Shown here piece after piece: positions 17,505-30,310 of a DNA stretch of 64,000 nucleotides; the stretch's first letter is position 1, and every line of letters begins with the position of its first letter. The DNA is from Mycobacterium xenopi (GTDB lineage: Bacteria; Actinomycetota; Actinomycetes; Mycobacteriales; Mycobacteriaceae): contig NZ_AP022314.1 of assembly GCF_009936235.1 (NCBI RefSeq), positions 2,728,001-2,792,000 of the forward strand. Reading direction: 5' to 3'. The notes under the pieces were generated by a model that saw nothing but the letters and a program-made list of their open reading frames with translations, did not search any database and was not told the DNA's origin. Made by a program: the position numbers and the translations under genes.

Positions 17505-18310
17505 TGCGGCCCCTCGGCGACGGCATCTTGCGCGGCCCGCGCCAACCGGTCACCGGATAGGGGGAAATCGGTGTGGGCACGCAACCACAGGAAGTATTCG
17601 ACGTTGCCCGACGGTCCCGGAAGGGGGCTGGCGACGACGCCGACGGTATGCCAGCCCAGCTCCTCGGCACGTCGAGCGACAGCGAGCAGCGAATCGCGGC
17701 GCAGCTTCGGATCATGCACGACCCCGCCGGCTCCTACTTGACCCTTCCCCACCTCGAACTGCGGCTTCACCATGGGAACGATATCGGCGTCCCGCGACGC
17801 GCAGCCAGTCAAGACAGGCAACACCGTGGTCAGCGAGATGAACGACAGGTCTGCCACCACCATGTCGACCAGCCCGCCGATCACTTCGGGCGACAGATCG
17901 CGGACGTTGGTGCGCTCGACAACGACCACCCGTGGATCGGACCGCAGCGACCACGCCAGCTGTCCATAGCCGACGTCGACGGCGACTACTTCCCGCGCTT
18001 CCCGATCCAGCAAGACTTCGGTGAACCCGCCGGTTGATGCGCCCGCGTCGAGGCAGCGTCGGCCCTCGACGGTGATGCCGAAAGCATCAAGTGCGCCAAG
18101 GAGTTTGTGCGCTCCCCGGGACACCCACTTGCGGTCGTCGGGGCGCGCCACTGTCACCGTAGCGGTGACTGGGACGTTGGTGCTCGGCTTGGCCGCCAGG
18201 ATTCCGTCGATGCGGACCCTGCCTGCCCCGATCAACTCTGCTGCCTCGTGACGGGATCGCGCCAACCCGCGCCGAACGAGTTCGGCGTCAATGCGGGCAC
18301 GCCGCGGCAT
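17501..18310 (-). CDS. tlyA: rRNA 2'-O-methyltransferase TlyA
   Basis: Protein of 269 aa. TlyA methylates 16S C1409 and 23S C1920 in mycobacteria, and its loss gives capreomycin resistance. The N-terminal S4 domain (ARIDAELVRRGLARSRHEAAELI) is followed by an FtsJ-like methyltransferase fold with CLDAGASTGGFTEVLLD, a catalytic Lys in SRGAHKLLGAL, and MVKPQFEVGK. The ATG at 18310 lies 8 bp after the stop of a small conserved gene. Its stop overlaps nadK. Confidence 0.97.
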   Translation of the reverse strand: MPRRARIDAELVRRGLARSRHEAAELIGAGRVRIDGILAAKPSTNVPVTATVTVARPDDRKWVSRGAHKLLGALDAFGITVEGRRCLDAGASTGGFTEVLLDREAREVVAVDVGYGQLAWSLRSDPRVVVVERTNVRDLSPEVIGGLVDMVVADLSFISLTTVLPVLTGCASRDADIVPMVKPQFEVGKGQVGAGGVVHDPKLRRDSLLAVARRAEELGWHTVGVVASPLPGPSGNVEYFLWLRAHTDFPLSGDRLARAAQDAVAEGPQ

Positions 18311-18318
18311 GCCTGCGT

Positions 18319-18501
18319 TCAGCCCTTCTCCGCCGACTCCAGCGCGCGTACCAGCACGTCGTGCGCTTCGGACAGACGGCGGGCAATCTCGTCGAGGTCG
18401 GCCTCGGCGAGCTTCTCGTCGTCATCGAGGTCGGGTAGCCCGGCGAGCAGCGCATTGATCTCCGCGCGGATCTGTTCAGGGTCGATAGTCATCGCGCTCA
18501 T
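18319..18501 (-). CDS. Small conserved acidic protein (Rv1693-like)
   Basis: A 60-aa protein of unknown function, predicted to be two amphipathic helices (EQIRAEINALLAGLPDLDDD; EKLAEADLDEIARRLSEAHDVLVRALESAEKG). It sits between the HAD gene and tlyA with gaps of only 4 and 8 bp, so it is part of the operon. The position and sequence match the conserved hypothetical Rv1693. A second in-frame ATG at 18492 is possible as the start. No domain is recognised. Confidence 0.85.
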   Translation of the reverse strand: MSAMTIDPEQIRAEINALLAGLPDLDDDEKLAEADLDEIARRLSEAHDVLVRALESAEKG

Positions 18502-18505
18502 TACG

Positions 18506-19525
18506 CTAGTCGATCACCCCGCTGAGCAGTGACCAGCGCTTGAGTGCGTTCCGGGCCTGCTCGTCGGCGGCCTGGATCCTGATATGAGCCGCGTCGAGTT
18601 GGGCATCCCACACCGCCCAGGCCACGGCACGTACCACGGACAGCCCATCCCCGGCGTTGTCGTCGCCGTTGGTGCTGACCGTCAGCGTCCCGTCGCGGGC
18701 GTCTACGCGCCAGACCGACTGGGGCGCGACTTCGAGCTCGACGGCGTTGTGGTGCAACGAGCGCAGGTCGTGCGCGATGTAGGTGGGCCGTTGCGCAGGC
18801 AGCGCATAAACCGCGTCGCGGGCCGAATTGACCCCGGTGAGCACCATCAGGCTGGGCATCCCGGCCGCGTTGGCACCAGCGATATCGGTGTCCAACCGGT
18901 CACCGACCACCAACGGGGCGTGAAAATCACCGCGCGCCACCGCCTCTTTCATCAGGCCGGGTGCTGGTTTGCCAGCCACCTGGGGTTCGGCGTCGGTGGC
19001 CGCTTGCAACGCCGCGACCATGGCGCCGTTGCCCGGCAGCAACCCCCGTTCCGAGGGCAAGGTGCGGTCGACATTGGTCGCGACCCACAGCACGCCTGCC
19101 CTGATGGCCAGTGCGGCCTCGGCGAGATCGGGCCAGCCGGTGGTGGGCGAGTGGCCTTGGACGACGGCGACCGGCTCGTCTTCCCACCGGCGCACCGGGC
19201 GTAATCCGACCGCGACGATCTCGTTGGCCAGCGACTCGGTGCCCACCACCAGCACGGGCGATCCGGGCCGAAGTTGGCCTGCTAGCAGATGCGCGGCGGC
19301 CTGGCCACTGGTGACAACGTCGTCACCGGTTGCCGTGAAGCCCAAATCACGCAGGTGCGCGGCTACTTCGTCCGCCCCGCGGGAGGCGTTATTGGTGATG
19401 AACAGCTTGCGGCTATGTGCCTTGTCCAGCGACTCGACCGCGCCATCGGTAGGCCGATGGCCATGAAAGACGGTTCCGTCCAGATCGATGAGCAAGCAAT
19501 CGTGCTGCTGTGCAAGCGTTGTCAC
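18506..19525 (-). CDS. HAD-superfamily phosphatase (NagD-like)
   Basis: About 339 aa from the GTG at 19525, which directly follows the stop of the TPR gene. The HAD motifs are CLLIDLDGTVFHG (nucleophile Asp), FITNNASRG, a central C2 cap, and VVGDRLDTDIAGANAAGM. This fits the class IIA phosphatases, related to glycerol-3-phosphate phosphatase; the Rv1692 orthologue was reported as a glycerol 3-phosphate phosphatase in lipid turnover. The C-terminal ~80 residues are an extra domain absent from plain NagD proteins. Confidence 0.92.
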   Translation of the reverse strand: MTTLAQQHDCLLIDLDGTVFHGHRPTDGAVESLDKAHSRKLFITNNASRGADEVAAHLRDLGFTATGDDVVTSGQAAAHLLAGQLRPGSPVLVVGTESLANEIVAVGLRPVRRWEDEPVAVVQGHSPTTGWPDLAEAALAIRAGVLWVATNVDRTLPSERGLLPGNGAMVAALQAATDAEPQVAGKPAPGLMKEAVARGDFHAPLVVGDRLDTDIAGANAAGMPSLMVLTGVNSARDAVYALPAQRPTYIAHDLRSLHHNAVELEVAPQSVWRVDARDGTLTVSTNGDDNAGDGLSVVRAVAWAVWDAQLDAAHIRIQAADEQARNALKRWSLLSGVID

Positions 19526-19526
19526 G

Positions 19527-20354
19527 TCAGGCCAACTCGCTGACCCGCTCTTCGGCATCGGTGACGCCATCGACATCCGCTGCCGCCGAACGCAAAAACC
19601 ATTGCAGCGCTTCGTCACTGCGGCCCAGCGCCAACAGGGTCTCAGCGTAGGCGTAGAACAAGCGTGCGGCGGTCGATCCGGTGCGACGGGGATCCAGCGG
19701 TGGCGTGGACAACACGGTCAACGCTTGCTCCAGTTGACCCAGATCCGCGCGGGCCCCAGCGGCGACGATACGCAATTCGTCGGCATCGTCGCCGCTGAGC
19801 TGGGCTGCCTCCGGTCCCCGCGCTAGTTCGATCGCCCGCTCTGGACGGCCGAGACCGCGTTCGCAGTCGGCGATCAGCGGAAGCAACGCGGACTTGCTGC
19901 CCATCCTGCGGGCGGCGCGCAGCTCGGCGAGTGCTTGGGCCCAGTCACCGCAGTGGTAGGCCGCGATCCCGACGGCTTCGCGAATGGCGGCGATCCGGCC
20001 GGATCGGGCCCGGGCCGCGCGTGCATGGCTCAGCGCCGCTTCGGGGTCGTCATCGATGAGCACACCCGCCGCGACCAGGTGACGGGCCACCGTATCTGCG
20101 GTAGCGCGATCCAAAGTGCTTAGCTCACGCCAGATTTCGGGTGCTAGCTGGTTAGCTTCCACATCAGGCGGGATCGGTGGCCCGCCGCCGGAACCGTTCC
20201 CGCCCGGCGGGTGCTTAGGTTGTGCCCGACGGGCACGCCCAGGCCCTGAGCGGGGGACGTCACGGTCGGGACGCGGCCTGCGCCGAGATGTGGCTGGCCC
20301 GCCGGATGCTGGCCGCGATCGTCGCTCACTGCCGCCGTGCCTCTCGTCGACCAT
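19527..20354 (-). CDS. TPR-repeat protein
   Basis: About 275 aa from an ATG at 20354 (MVDERHGG), matching the Rv1691 type. The first 75 residues are Arg/Pro/Gly-rich and probably disordered. The rest forms TPR helices (ALSHARAARARSGRIAAIREAVGIAAYHCGDWAQALAELR; LFYAYAETLLALGRSDEALQWFL). It probably acts in protein interactions; its partner is unknown. It begins about 150 bp after the rRNA operon terminator, with the HAD gene directly downstream. Confidence 0.88.
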   Translation of the reverse strand: MVDERHGGSERRSRPASGGPATSRRRPRPDRDVPRSGPGRARRAQPKHPPGGNGSGGGPPIPPDVEANQLAPEIWRELSTLDRATADTVARHLVAAGVLIDDDPEAALSHARAARARSGRIAAIREAVGIAAYHCGDWAQALAELRAARRMGSKSALLPLIADCERGLGRPERAIELARGPEAAQLSGDDADELRIVAAGARADLGQLEQALTVLSTPPLDPRRTGSTAARLFYAYAETLLALGRSDEALQWFLRSAAADVDGVTDAEERVSELA

Positions 20355-20504
20355 TCGCGCATCCACCTCAAATCGCTGCCCGCCCGGTTGTATCGAAGGC
20401 CCTATCAAGCATACGGAAACGGTCGAGACGGCGACAATTTCAGCGACGACAATTGCAAATAACCTGTCGCCGTCATTGCAATTTTGAAAACTCAATTAAT
20501 AAAT

Positions 20505-20533
20505 AAAAGCACCCCTGGTGTGGGGTGCTTTTT
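20505..20533 (-). terminator. Factor-independent terminator of the rRNA operon
   Basis: Downstream of 5S on the minus strand, an 11-bp stem AAAAGCACCCC / GGGGTGCTTTT encloses a 6-nt loop (20516–20521), with A- and T-rich flanks. The stem is symmetrical, so it could also act on plus-strand transcripts. It separates the rRNA operon from the TPR gene promoter region. Confidence 0.92.
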
Positions 20534-20536
20534 GTG

Positions 20537-20653
20537 TGTTCGGCGGTGTCCTACTTTTCCACCCGGGGTGGGTAGTATCATCGGCGCTGGCTGGCTTAGC
20601 TTCCGGGTTCGGGATGGGTCCGGGCGTTTCCCAGCCGCTATGGACCGCCGTAA
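20537..20653 (-). rRNA. rrf: 5S ribosomal RNA
   Basis: About 117 nt. The ends TTACGGCGGTCC and GGACACCGCCGAACA pair. The body has the actinobacterial 5S sequence (CCCATCCCGAACCCGGAAGC; GATGATACTACCC). It is separated from the 23S 3' end by about 65 bp of GT-rich spacer. Confidence 0.96.
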
Positions 20654-20714
20654 CTTTGTGGAGTTTTTTGTTGGTGGGTGGTGGGGGGTGTGGTGTGGTG
20701 TGTGGTTGCTTGGT

Positions 20715-25608
<4,894 letters not shown>

Positions 25609-25692
25609 CCATTCAGAGAAAACCCCGACAAACAAAACACCACACCCCGACACGAGGAACATCAGGGCACGGCAAAAACAACAAACAAAACC

Positions 25693-25724
25693 ACCAACAC
25701 ACTATTGAGTTCTCAAACAACACC
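25693..25724 (-). promoter_or_regulatory. rRNA leader antitermination element (boxA region)
   Basis: On the minus strand, about 85–115 nt upstream of the 16S 5' end, the leader reads GTGTTGTTTGAGAACTCAAT followed by AGTGTGTTGG. This is the strongly conserved mycobacterial rrn boxA/boxC segment used by the Nus antitermination complex. The remaining leader to 25608 is GT-rich and would pair with the spacer after 16S for RNase III processing. Confidence 0.8.
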
Positions 25725-25844
25725 CGTTCCGGCCGCGCATCGAACCCGCGGCCGATGAGCCGCGTGTTCGTAGTGCGGACGGTGAGGGCAGTCCCTCTGG
25801 GAGCCTCGCGGTTAGCGGACTGGCCGCTTCGCGACGGCTCTATC

Positions 25845-25873
25845 AAGTTACGCGAGGGACAGATCGCAGTCAA
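25845..25873 (-). promoter_or_regulatory. Promoter of the rRNA operon
   Basis: On the minus strand, TTGACT (-35, 25868–25873) is followed by exactly 17 bp and TAACTT (-10, 25845–25850), with the -10 continuing into GATAGAGCC. Only one such promoter is seen between tyrS and 16S, consistent with the single dedicated promoter described for mycobacterial rrnB operons. Transcription should start near 25838, giving a leader of about 230 nt. The rest of the 370-bp tyrS–16S gap holds no gene. Confidence 0.82.
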
Positions 25874-25978
25874 ATGGCCTTGTGGACGGCCACTTTCACC
25901 GCGACAAGTCAATTAACGCCGGCACGGTGCTGATTGTTCCCACTCCCCTTCCCGGAGCGAGCCCGCGACGTGAACGGT

Positions 25979-27253
25979 TCACCCGACGCGTTCGATGCCG
26001 GCGATATTTCGCTTGCCCCGCCGCAACACCAGCCACCGGCCGTGCAAGAAGTCCGCTGGCCGCGGCGTCCACTCCTCGCTGTCGACCTTGGTGTTGTTGA
26101 CCGAGACGCCGCCTTCGGCGATCGTTCGCCGCGCGGCGCCCTTGCTGGGCGACAGACCGCTGGCCACCAGCAGATCGACGATCCCGTCGGGGGCGCCCGG
26201 CTTCAGCTCGGCAACCGGGGTTTCCCGCAGCGCCGCCGCCAGCGTCGCTTCGTCTAGCCGCGCCAGTTCCCCGCGGCCGAACAGGGCCCGGCTGGCGTGC
26301 TCGACGGCCTCGGTGGCCGCCTCGCCGTGTACCAGCGTGGTGAGTTCTCGGGCAAGCGTGCGCTGCGCGACCCGCTCCTGCGGGCGCGACGCCGTCGCCT
26401 CCTCGAGGTCGGCGAGTTCGTCGGCGGACAGGAACGTGAACCAGCGCAGGTACCGGATGACGTCGGCGTCGGCGGTATTGATGAAGTACTGGTACCACGC
26501 GTACGGGGTGGTCATCTCGGGGTCCAGCCACAGATTGCCGCCGCCGGTGGATTTGCCGAACTTGGCGCCGTCGGCCGCGGTGACCAGCGGCACCGTCAGC
26601 GCATGCACGGTCACACCCAGCTTTTGGCGCACCAAGCGCACCCCGGCGATGATGTTGCCCCACTGATCGGAACCGCCGATCTGCAGCACGCAGTGGTGCC
26701 GCCGGTACAGCTCGACGTAGTCGTTGGCTTGCAGCAGCAGGTAACTGAACTCGGTGTAGGAGATGCCTTCCCCGTCCAGGCGGCGCCGGATGACGTCGCG
26801 GTCGAGCATCACGTTCACCGAAAAATGCTTGCCCACGTCGCGCAGGAACTCGATGGCGGACATGTCGCGCGTCCACTCGAGGTTGTTCTCGACGATCGCG
26901 CCCGTGGACGCGTTGTCGAAGTCGACGAACTTCTCCAGCTGTCCGCGGATTCGCTCGGTCCATTCCAGGACGGTGTCGGCGGCATTGAGGGTGCGTTCAC
27001 CGGTGTCGCGCGGGTCGCCGATGAGTCCGGTAGCGCCGCCGGCCAACACGATGGGGCGATGGCCGGCTCGTTGGAAACGGCGCAGGGCCAGTAACGGCAC
27101 CAGGTGACCCGCGTGCAGGCTCGGCGCGGTGGGGTCGAAGCCCGCGTACACCGTGAGCGGTCCCCGCGCTGCTTCAGCAGCCAGCGCATCAAGGTCGGTG
27201 GACTGTGCGATCAGCCCGCGCCAGGCCAGCTCGTCGAGGATGGGTACGCCCAC
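25979..27253 (-). CDS. tyrS: Tyrosyl-tRNA synthetase
   Basis: Protein of 424 aa from the GTG at 27253 (MGVPILDELAWRGLIAQSTD), the length of Rv1689. It charges tRNA-Tyr. The class I HIGH-like motif is in PSLHAGHLVPL, the tyrosine-binding region in YTEFSYLLLQANDYVEL, and the KMSKS-like loop is KFGKS. A C-terminal S4 domain includes GLSPSKGAARRTIAEGGVSVNN. It starts 34 bp after the mpg stop and ends about 130 bp upstream of the rRNA promoter. Confidence 0.97.
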   Translation of the reverse strand: MGVPILDELAWRGLIAQSTDLDALAAEAARGPLTVYAGFDPTAPSLHAGHLVPLLALRRFQRAGHRPIVLAGGATGLIGDPRDTGERTLNAADTVLEWTERIRGQLEKFVDFDNASTGAIVENNLEWTRDMSAIEFLRDVGKHFSVNVMLDRDVIRRRLDGEGISYTEFSYLLLQANDYVELYRRHHCVLQIGGSDQWGNIIAGVRLVRQKLGVTVHALTVPLVTAADGAKFGKSTGGGNLWLDPEMTTPYAWYQYFINTADADVIRYLRWFTFLSADELADLEEATASRPQERVAQRTLARELTTLVHGEAATEAVEHASRALFGRGELARLDEATLAAALRETPVAELKPGAPDGIVDLLVASGLSPSKGAARRTIAEGGVSVNNTKVDSEEWTPRPADFLHGRWLVLRRGKRNIAGIERVG

Positions 27254-27287
27254 AGTTATAGATCTTCCAGCATTGCGCCCTGCGCCG

Positions 27288-27899
27288 TTAATCGCTGGCC
27301 CCGGGCGCGGGCGCTCGCGGGCTGCGGCGGTAGGCCGAGACCTCGAATCGCCCCTGCAGCCACAGCCGCCACGGCCGGTCGGCGGCCACGCTGATGCCGA
27401 CTCGGGGACCGCACACGGCATCGAGGGGGTCGTTGAGTTTCAACGTGATGGGGCTGCCGGGATCGAAAAGATCAAGCCCGTTGTCTGCCATGGTGATTCC
27501 CAGAGCCGAACATAGGTTTCCAGGTCCGCGCGCCAGCGCGACGGTGCGGACGAGTTCGCCGCGCCGGGACCGCGCCAGCTCGATGCCGCTTTCGATCGCC
27601 GCGGACCTGAGCAGGACGGCTGCGGCTGTCCCATCGGGGCCGCACGCGACGTTGGCGCAGACATGGATCCCGTGGCTTCGGTACGTGTAGAGGTGTCCGG
27701 GCGGGCCAAACATCACCGCATTGCGACCGTTGAGCCCGCGGTAGGAGTGCGCCGCCGCGTCCGGCCACGGGCCTTCGGGCACCCCACCATAGGCCTCCAC
27801 CTCGACGATTGTGGCGCTGACACCCCGTCCATAAAGCGTGGCGCCCAGTAGCCGGCGCGCCGCGGTGACCGGGTCGACCGCCAGCTCCTCAGCGCTCAC
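27288..27899 (-). CDS. mpg: 3-methyladenine DNA glycosylase (AAG/MPG family)
   Basis: Protein of 203 aa from the GTG at 27899 (MSAEELAVDP). It excises alkylated purines in base excision repair. Family motifs are TIVEVEAYGG with the catalytic Glu, DAAAHSYRGLNGRNAVMFGPPGHLYTYRSHGIH, and ALARGPGNLCSALGI. It is the first gene before tyrS; mpg-tyrS-rrnB is the published order in M. fortuitum and M. smegmatis. The start is 57 bp from the divergent ABC transporter gene. Confidence 0.95.
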   Translation of the reverse strand: MSAEELAVDPVTAARRLLGATLYGRGVSATIVEVEAYGGVPEGPWPDAAAHSYRGLNGRNAVMFGPPGHLYTYRSHGIHVCANVACGPDGTAAAVLLRSAAIESGIELARSRRGELVRTVALARGPGNLCSALGITMADNGLDLFDPGSPITLKLNDPLDAVCGPRVGISVAADRPWRLWLQGRFEVSAYRRSPRAPAPGASD

Positions 27900-27921
27900 C
27901 GGACAAATTTTGCCGCGGCTC

Positions 27922-27980
27922 TTGACAGTGCGGCATCGGGGGCGGATATTCATCGCATGATGAGTTCATCAAGTGATGAA
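27922..27980 (+). promoter_or_regulatory. Leaderless promoter with two TetR-type dyads
   Basis: TTGACA (27922–27927), a 17-bp spacer and GATATT (27945–27950) place the start point close to the ABC gene's ATG at 27957, which suggests leaderless mRNA. Two dyads of the form TTCATC-N4-GATGAA lie 16 bp apart. The first (27949–27964) overlaps the -10 and start codon with one mismatch. The second (27965–27980) is perfect. They probably bind the TetR regulator encoded downstream. Confidence 0.75.
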
Positions 27981-28733
27981 TTACTACCGAGCCGCGATCG
28001 CATCGCCGTCGATATCAGCCATCTGCGCGTGATCCGCGGCAAAAGGCCAGCGCTGCAGGACTTTTCGGTACAGATTGCCTGCGGCACCATCACCGGCCTG
28101 CTCGGTCCCTCCGGCTGCGGCAAGACCACCCTGATGCGCTGCATCGTTGGCACCCAGATCGTCACCGCTGGTCGGGTCACGGTCCTGGGCCGGCCAGCCG
28201 GGTCGGCGGTGCTGCGCCGACGTGTCGGATACATGCCGCAAGACCCGACCATTTACAACGACCTGCGAATCGTCGACAACCTTCGCTACTTCGCGTCGCT
28301 GTACGGGTTCGGCAGCCATGCGGCCGACGCCGCCATCGAGCTGGTGGGGCTCTCCGATCACCGCAGCGCCTATTGCGGAAACCTTTCCGGCGGCCAGCGC
28401 ACGAGGGTATCGCTGGCCTGCGCGTTGGTCTGCCAGCCCGAGTTGCTCGTGCTGGACGAACCGACGGTGGGTCTAGACCCGGTGCTGCGCGCAGATTTGT
28501 GGGGCCAGTTCCATGATTTGGCCCGCGGCGGCACCACACTGCTGGTTTCCAGCCACGTGATGGACGAAGCCGACCACTGCGGTGACCTGCTGCTGATGCG
28601 TGAAGGTCACTTGGTTGCGCACACCACGCCGAACCGACTACGAGAGGACACCGGATGCACGGCACTCGAGGAAGCGTTCCTGTCCATCATCAAACGCACC
28701 ACCGCGCAAGCGGCCGGTCCCAGAGCCGGATAG
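27957..28733 (+). CDS. ABC transporter ATP-binding protein
   Basis: Protein of 258 aa. It has one nucleotide-binding domain, with Walker A GPSGCGKTT near residue 57, Q-loop MPQDPT, signature NLSGGQRTRVSLA, Walker B LLVLDEPTVGLD and switch His in VSSHVMDE. This is the drug- or lipid-exporter (DRA/CcmA-like) type that works with the ABC-2 permease encoded next. The equivalents are Rv1687c and Rv1686c. The substrate is unknown. The ATG (27957) sits inside the first operator dyad. Confidence 0.94.
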   Translation: MMSSSSDELLPSRDRIAVDISHLRVIRGKRPALQDFSVQIACGTITGLLGPSGCGKTTLMRCIVGTQIVTAGRVTVLGRPAGSAVLRRRVGYMPQDPTIYNDLRIVDNLRYFASLYGFGSHAADAAIELVGLSDHRSAYCGNLSGGQRTRVSLACALVCQPELLVLDEPTVGLDPVLRADLWGQFHDLARGGTTLLVSSHVMDEADHCGDLLLMREGHLVAHTTPNRLREDTGCTALEEAFLSIIKRTTAQAAGPRAG

Positions 28734-29485
28734 GCCTGCAGGGCTATACCGCCACCACGGCGCGGATTCTGCGTCAACTGGCAGCCGATCACCGCAGCGT
28801 GGCGATGATCCTGCTGGTGCCGGTCCTGGTCATCACGCTGATGTACTTCATGTTCGAAAACGCTCCGCATCGACCGGGCAGCCCGTCGCCGTTCAACAAC
28901 GCCTGCCTGATCCTGCTGGGCCTGTTCCCGCTCTTCTTGATGTTCGTGATCACGTCGATCACAATGCAGCGCGAACGGGCCTCGGGAACGCTGGAGCGGA
29001 TTCTGACCACCCCGCTGCGGCGGCTCGATCTGCTGATCGCCTACGGGACGGCGTTTTCGATTGCAGCTGCCACGCAAGCCGTTTTGGCCTGCGTCGTGTC
29101 GTTTTGGTTCCTCGGCTTCGACACCGCCGGGAGTCCACTGTGGGTGTTTGTGATCGCGATCATCAACGCCGTGCTCGGCGTCGGGCTGGGCTTGTTGTGT
29201 AGCGCGTTCGCCCGCACCGAATTTCAGGCTGTGCAGTTCATCCCGCTGGTCATGGTGCCGCAGCTACTGCTGGCCGGCATCATCGTGCCGCGAGGCCTGA
29301 TGGCGACTTGGCTGCAATGGATCAGCAACGTCTTGCCCGCCGGCTACGCGTTGGAGGCGCTTCAGCAGGTGGGCGCGCATGCGGAGCTGACGGGCACCGC
29401 GGTGCGCGACATGGCGGTGGTGCTGGGCTTTGCGGTCACGGCCTTGTGCCTAGCCGCGGCGACGCTGCGGCGGCGGACCCCGTAG
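28655..29485 (+). CDS. ABC-2 type transporter permease
   Basis: 276 aa if the ATG at 28655 is used, overlapping the ATPase gene by 79 bp; an ATG at 28805 would give 226 aa but cut the usual cytoplasmic lead-in (ARILRQLAADHRSVAMILLVP). Six hydrophobic segments are visible. The ABC-2 hallmark QRERASGTLERILTTPLRRLDLL lies between the second and third. It forms the exporter channel with the upstream ATPase. A TetR gene follows 4 bp after the stop. Confidence 0.88.
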   Translation: MHGTRGSVPVHHQTHHRASGRSQSRIGLQGYTATTARILRQLAADHRSVAMILLVPVLVITLMYFMFENAPHRPGSPSPFNNACLILLGLFPLFLMFVITSITMQRERASGTLERILTTPLRRLDLLIAYGTAFSIAAATQAVLACVVSFWFLGFDTAGSPLWVFVIAIINAVLGVGLGLLCSAFARTEFQAVQFIPLVMVPQLLLAGIIVPRGLMATWLQWISNVLPAGYALEALQQVGAHAELTGTAVRDMAVVLGFAVTALCLAAATLRRRTP

Positions 29486-29489
29486 ACCG

Positions 29490-30107
29490 TTGGCCAACGT
29501 CGAACGCCGACGGCCGGGGCGGCCGGCCGGAAGCTCAGACACCCGGGAGCGAATCCTGAAGAGTGCGCGAGAGCTCTTTGCGCGCAATGGGATTCATAAG
29601 ACGTCGATTCGGGCGGTGGCCGCGGCGGCGGGCGTGGATTCTGCCTTGGTACACCACTACTTCGGCACGAAGGAACGGCTGTTCGCCGCCGCTGTCCGCA
29701 TTCCGATCGACCCGATGGAGATCATCGGACCGCTTCGCGAGGTGCCAGTCGACGACCTCGGCTACCAGCTGCCGGCGACGTTGTTGCCGCTGTGGGACTC
29801 CGAGCTCGGTGCGGGTGTCATCGCCACAATTCGCTCAGTCCTGGCCGGCTCCGAGGTGAATCTCATCCGTTCGTTCATCGAAGACGTGATCGCGGTGGAG
29901 ATCGGAAGCCGCGTCGACGATCCGCCCGGCAGCGGAATCATCCGAATCCAGTTCGTCGCATCGCAATTGGTCGGGGTGGTGATGGCGCGCTACATCCTGG
30001 AATTGGAACCGTTCAAATCGCTGCCGCCCGAACGAATCGCGCGCACCATCGCGCCGAACCTGCAGCGCTACCTCACCGGGGAGCTGCCGGCCTGGCCCGC
30101 GCCATGA
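29490..30107 (+). CDS. TetR-family transcriptional regulator
   Basis: Protein of 205 aa from a TTG at 29490. The N-terminal helix-turn-helix (TRERILKSARELFARNGIHKTSIRAVAAAAGVDSALVHHYFGTKERLFAAAV) is canonical. The ligand-binding domain is about 140 residues and ends near YILELEPF, a TetR C-terminal feature. It is the last gene of the exporter operon and probably represses it through the TTCATC-N4-GATGAA dyads, with the transported compound as possible inducer. Its 3' end overlaps the convergent Trm112-like gene by 35 bp. Confidence 0.92.
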   Translation: MANVERRRPGRPAGSSDTRERILKSARELFARNGIHKTSIRAVAAAAGVDSALVHHYFGTKERLFAAAVRIPIDPMEIIGPLREVPVDDLGYQLPATLLPLWDSELGAGVIATIRSVLAGSEVNLIRSFIEDVIAVEIGSRVDDPPGSGIIRIQFVASQLVGVVMARYILELEPFKSLPPERIARTIAPNLQRYLTGELPAWPAP

Positions 30108-30297
30108 GCCGCAGGTGCTCGTCGTCGCTCACCGACTCGGCTTCGTCGACCAGCAGCACCGGGATCCCGTCCTCGATGCGGTAGGCGCGGCGCAGGCGCG
30201 GGTTGTACAGCCGCGGGCCGTCGGGTTTGTCGACCAGCAGCAGTGGCCCGCGGTCGGCGGGGCAGACCAGAATGCTCAGTAGCGTTTCGTCGATCAT
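30073..30297 (-). CDS. Trm112-family zinc-ribbon-like protein
   Basis: Protein of 74 aa of the Trm112/UPF0434 type (LLSILVCPADRGPLLLV; LRRAYRIEDGIPVLLVDEA). Only one Cys of the usual zinc-ribbon pair is present in the N-terminal CPADRG loop, so metal binding is doubtful, as in many bacterial members. In eukaryotes Trm112 activates methyltransferases; the bacterial role is unclear. It lies 13 bp downstream of the large lipase/acyl-CoA synthetase gene, on the same strand. Confidence 0.85.
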   Translation of the reverse strand: MIDETLLSILVCPADRGPLLLVDKPDGPRLYNPRLRRAYRIEDGIPVLLVDEAESVSDDEHLRLMARARPAAPR

Positions 30298-30310
30298 GCG
30301 GGGCTCCAGG

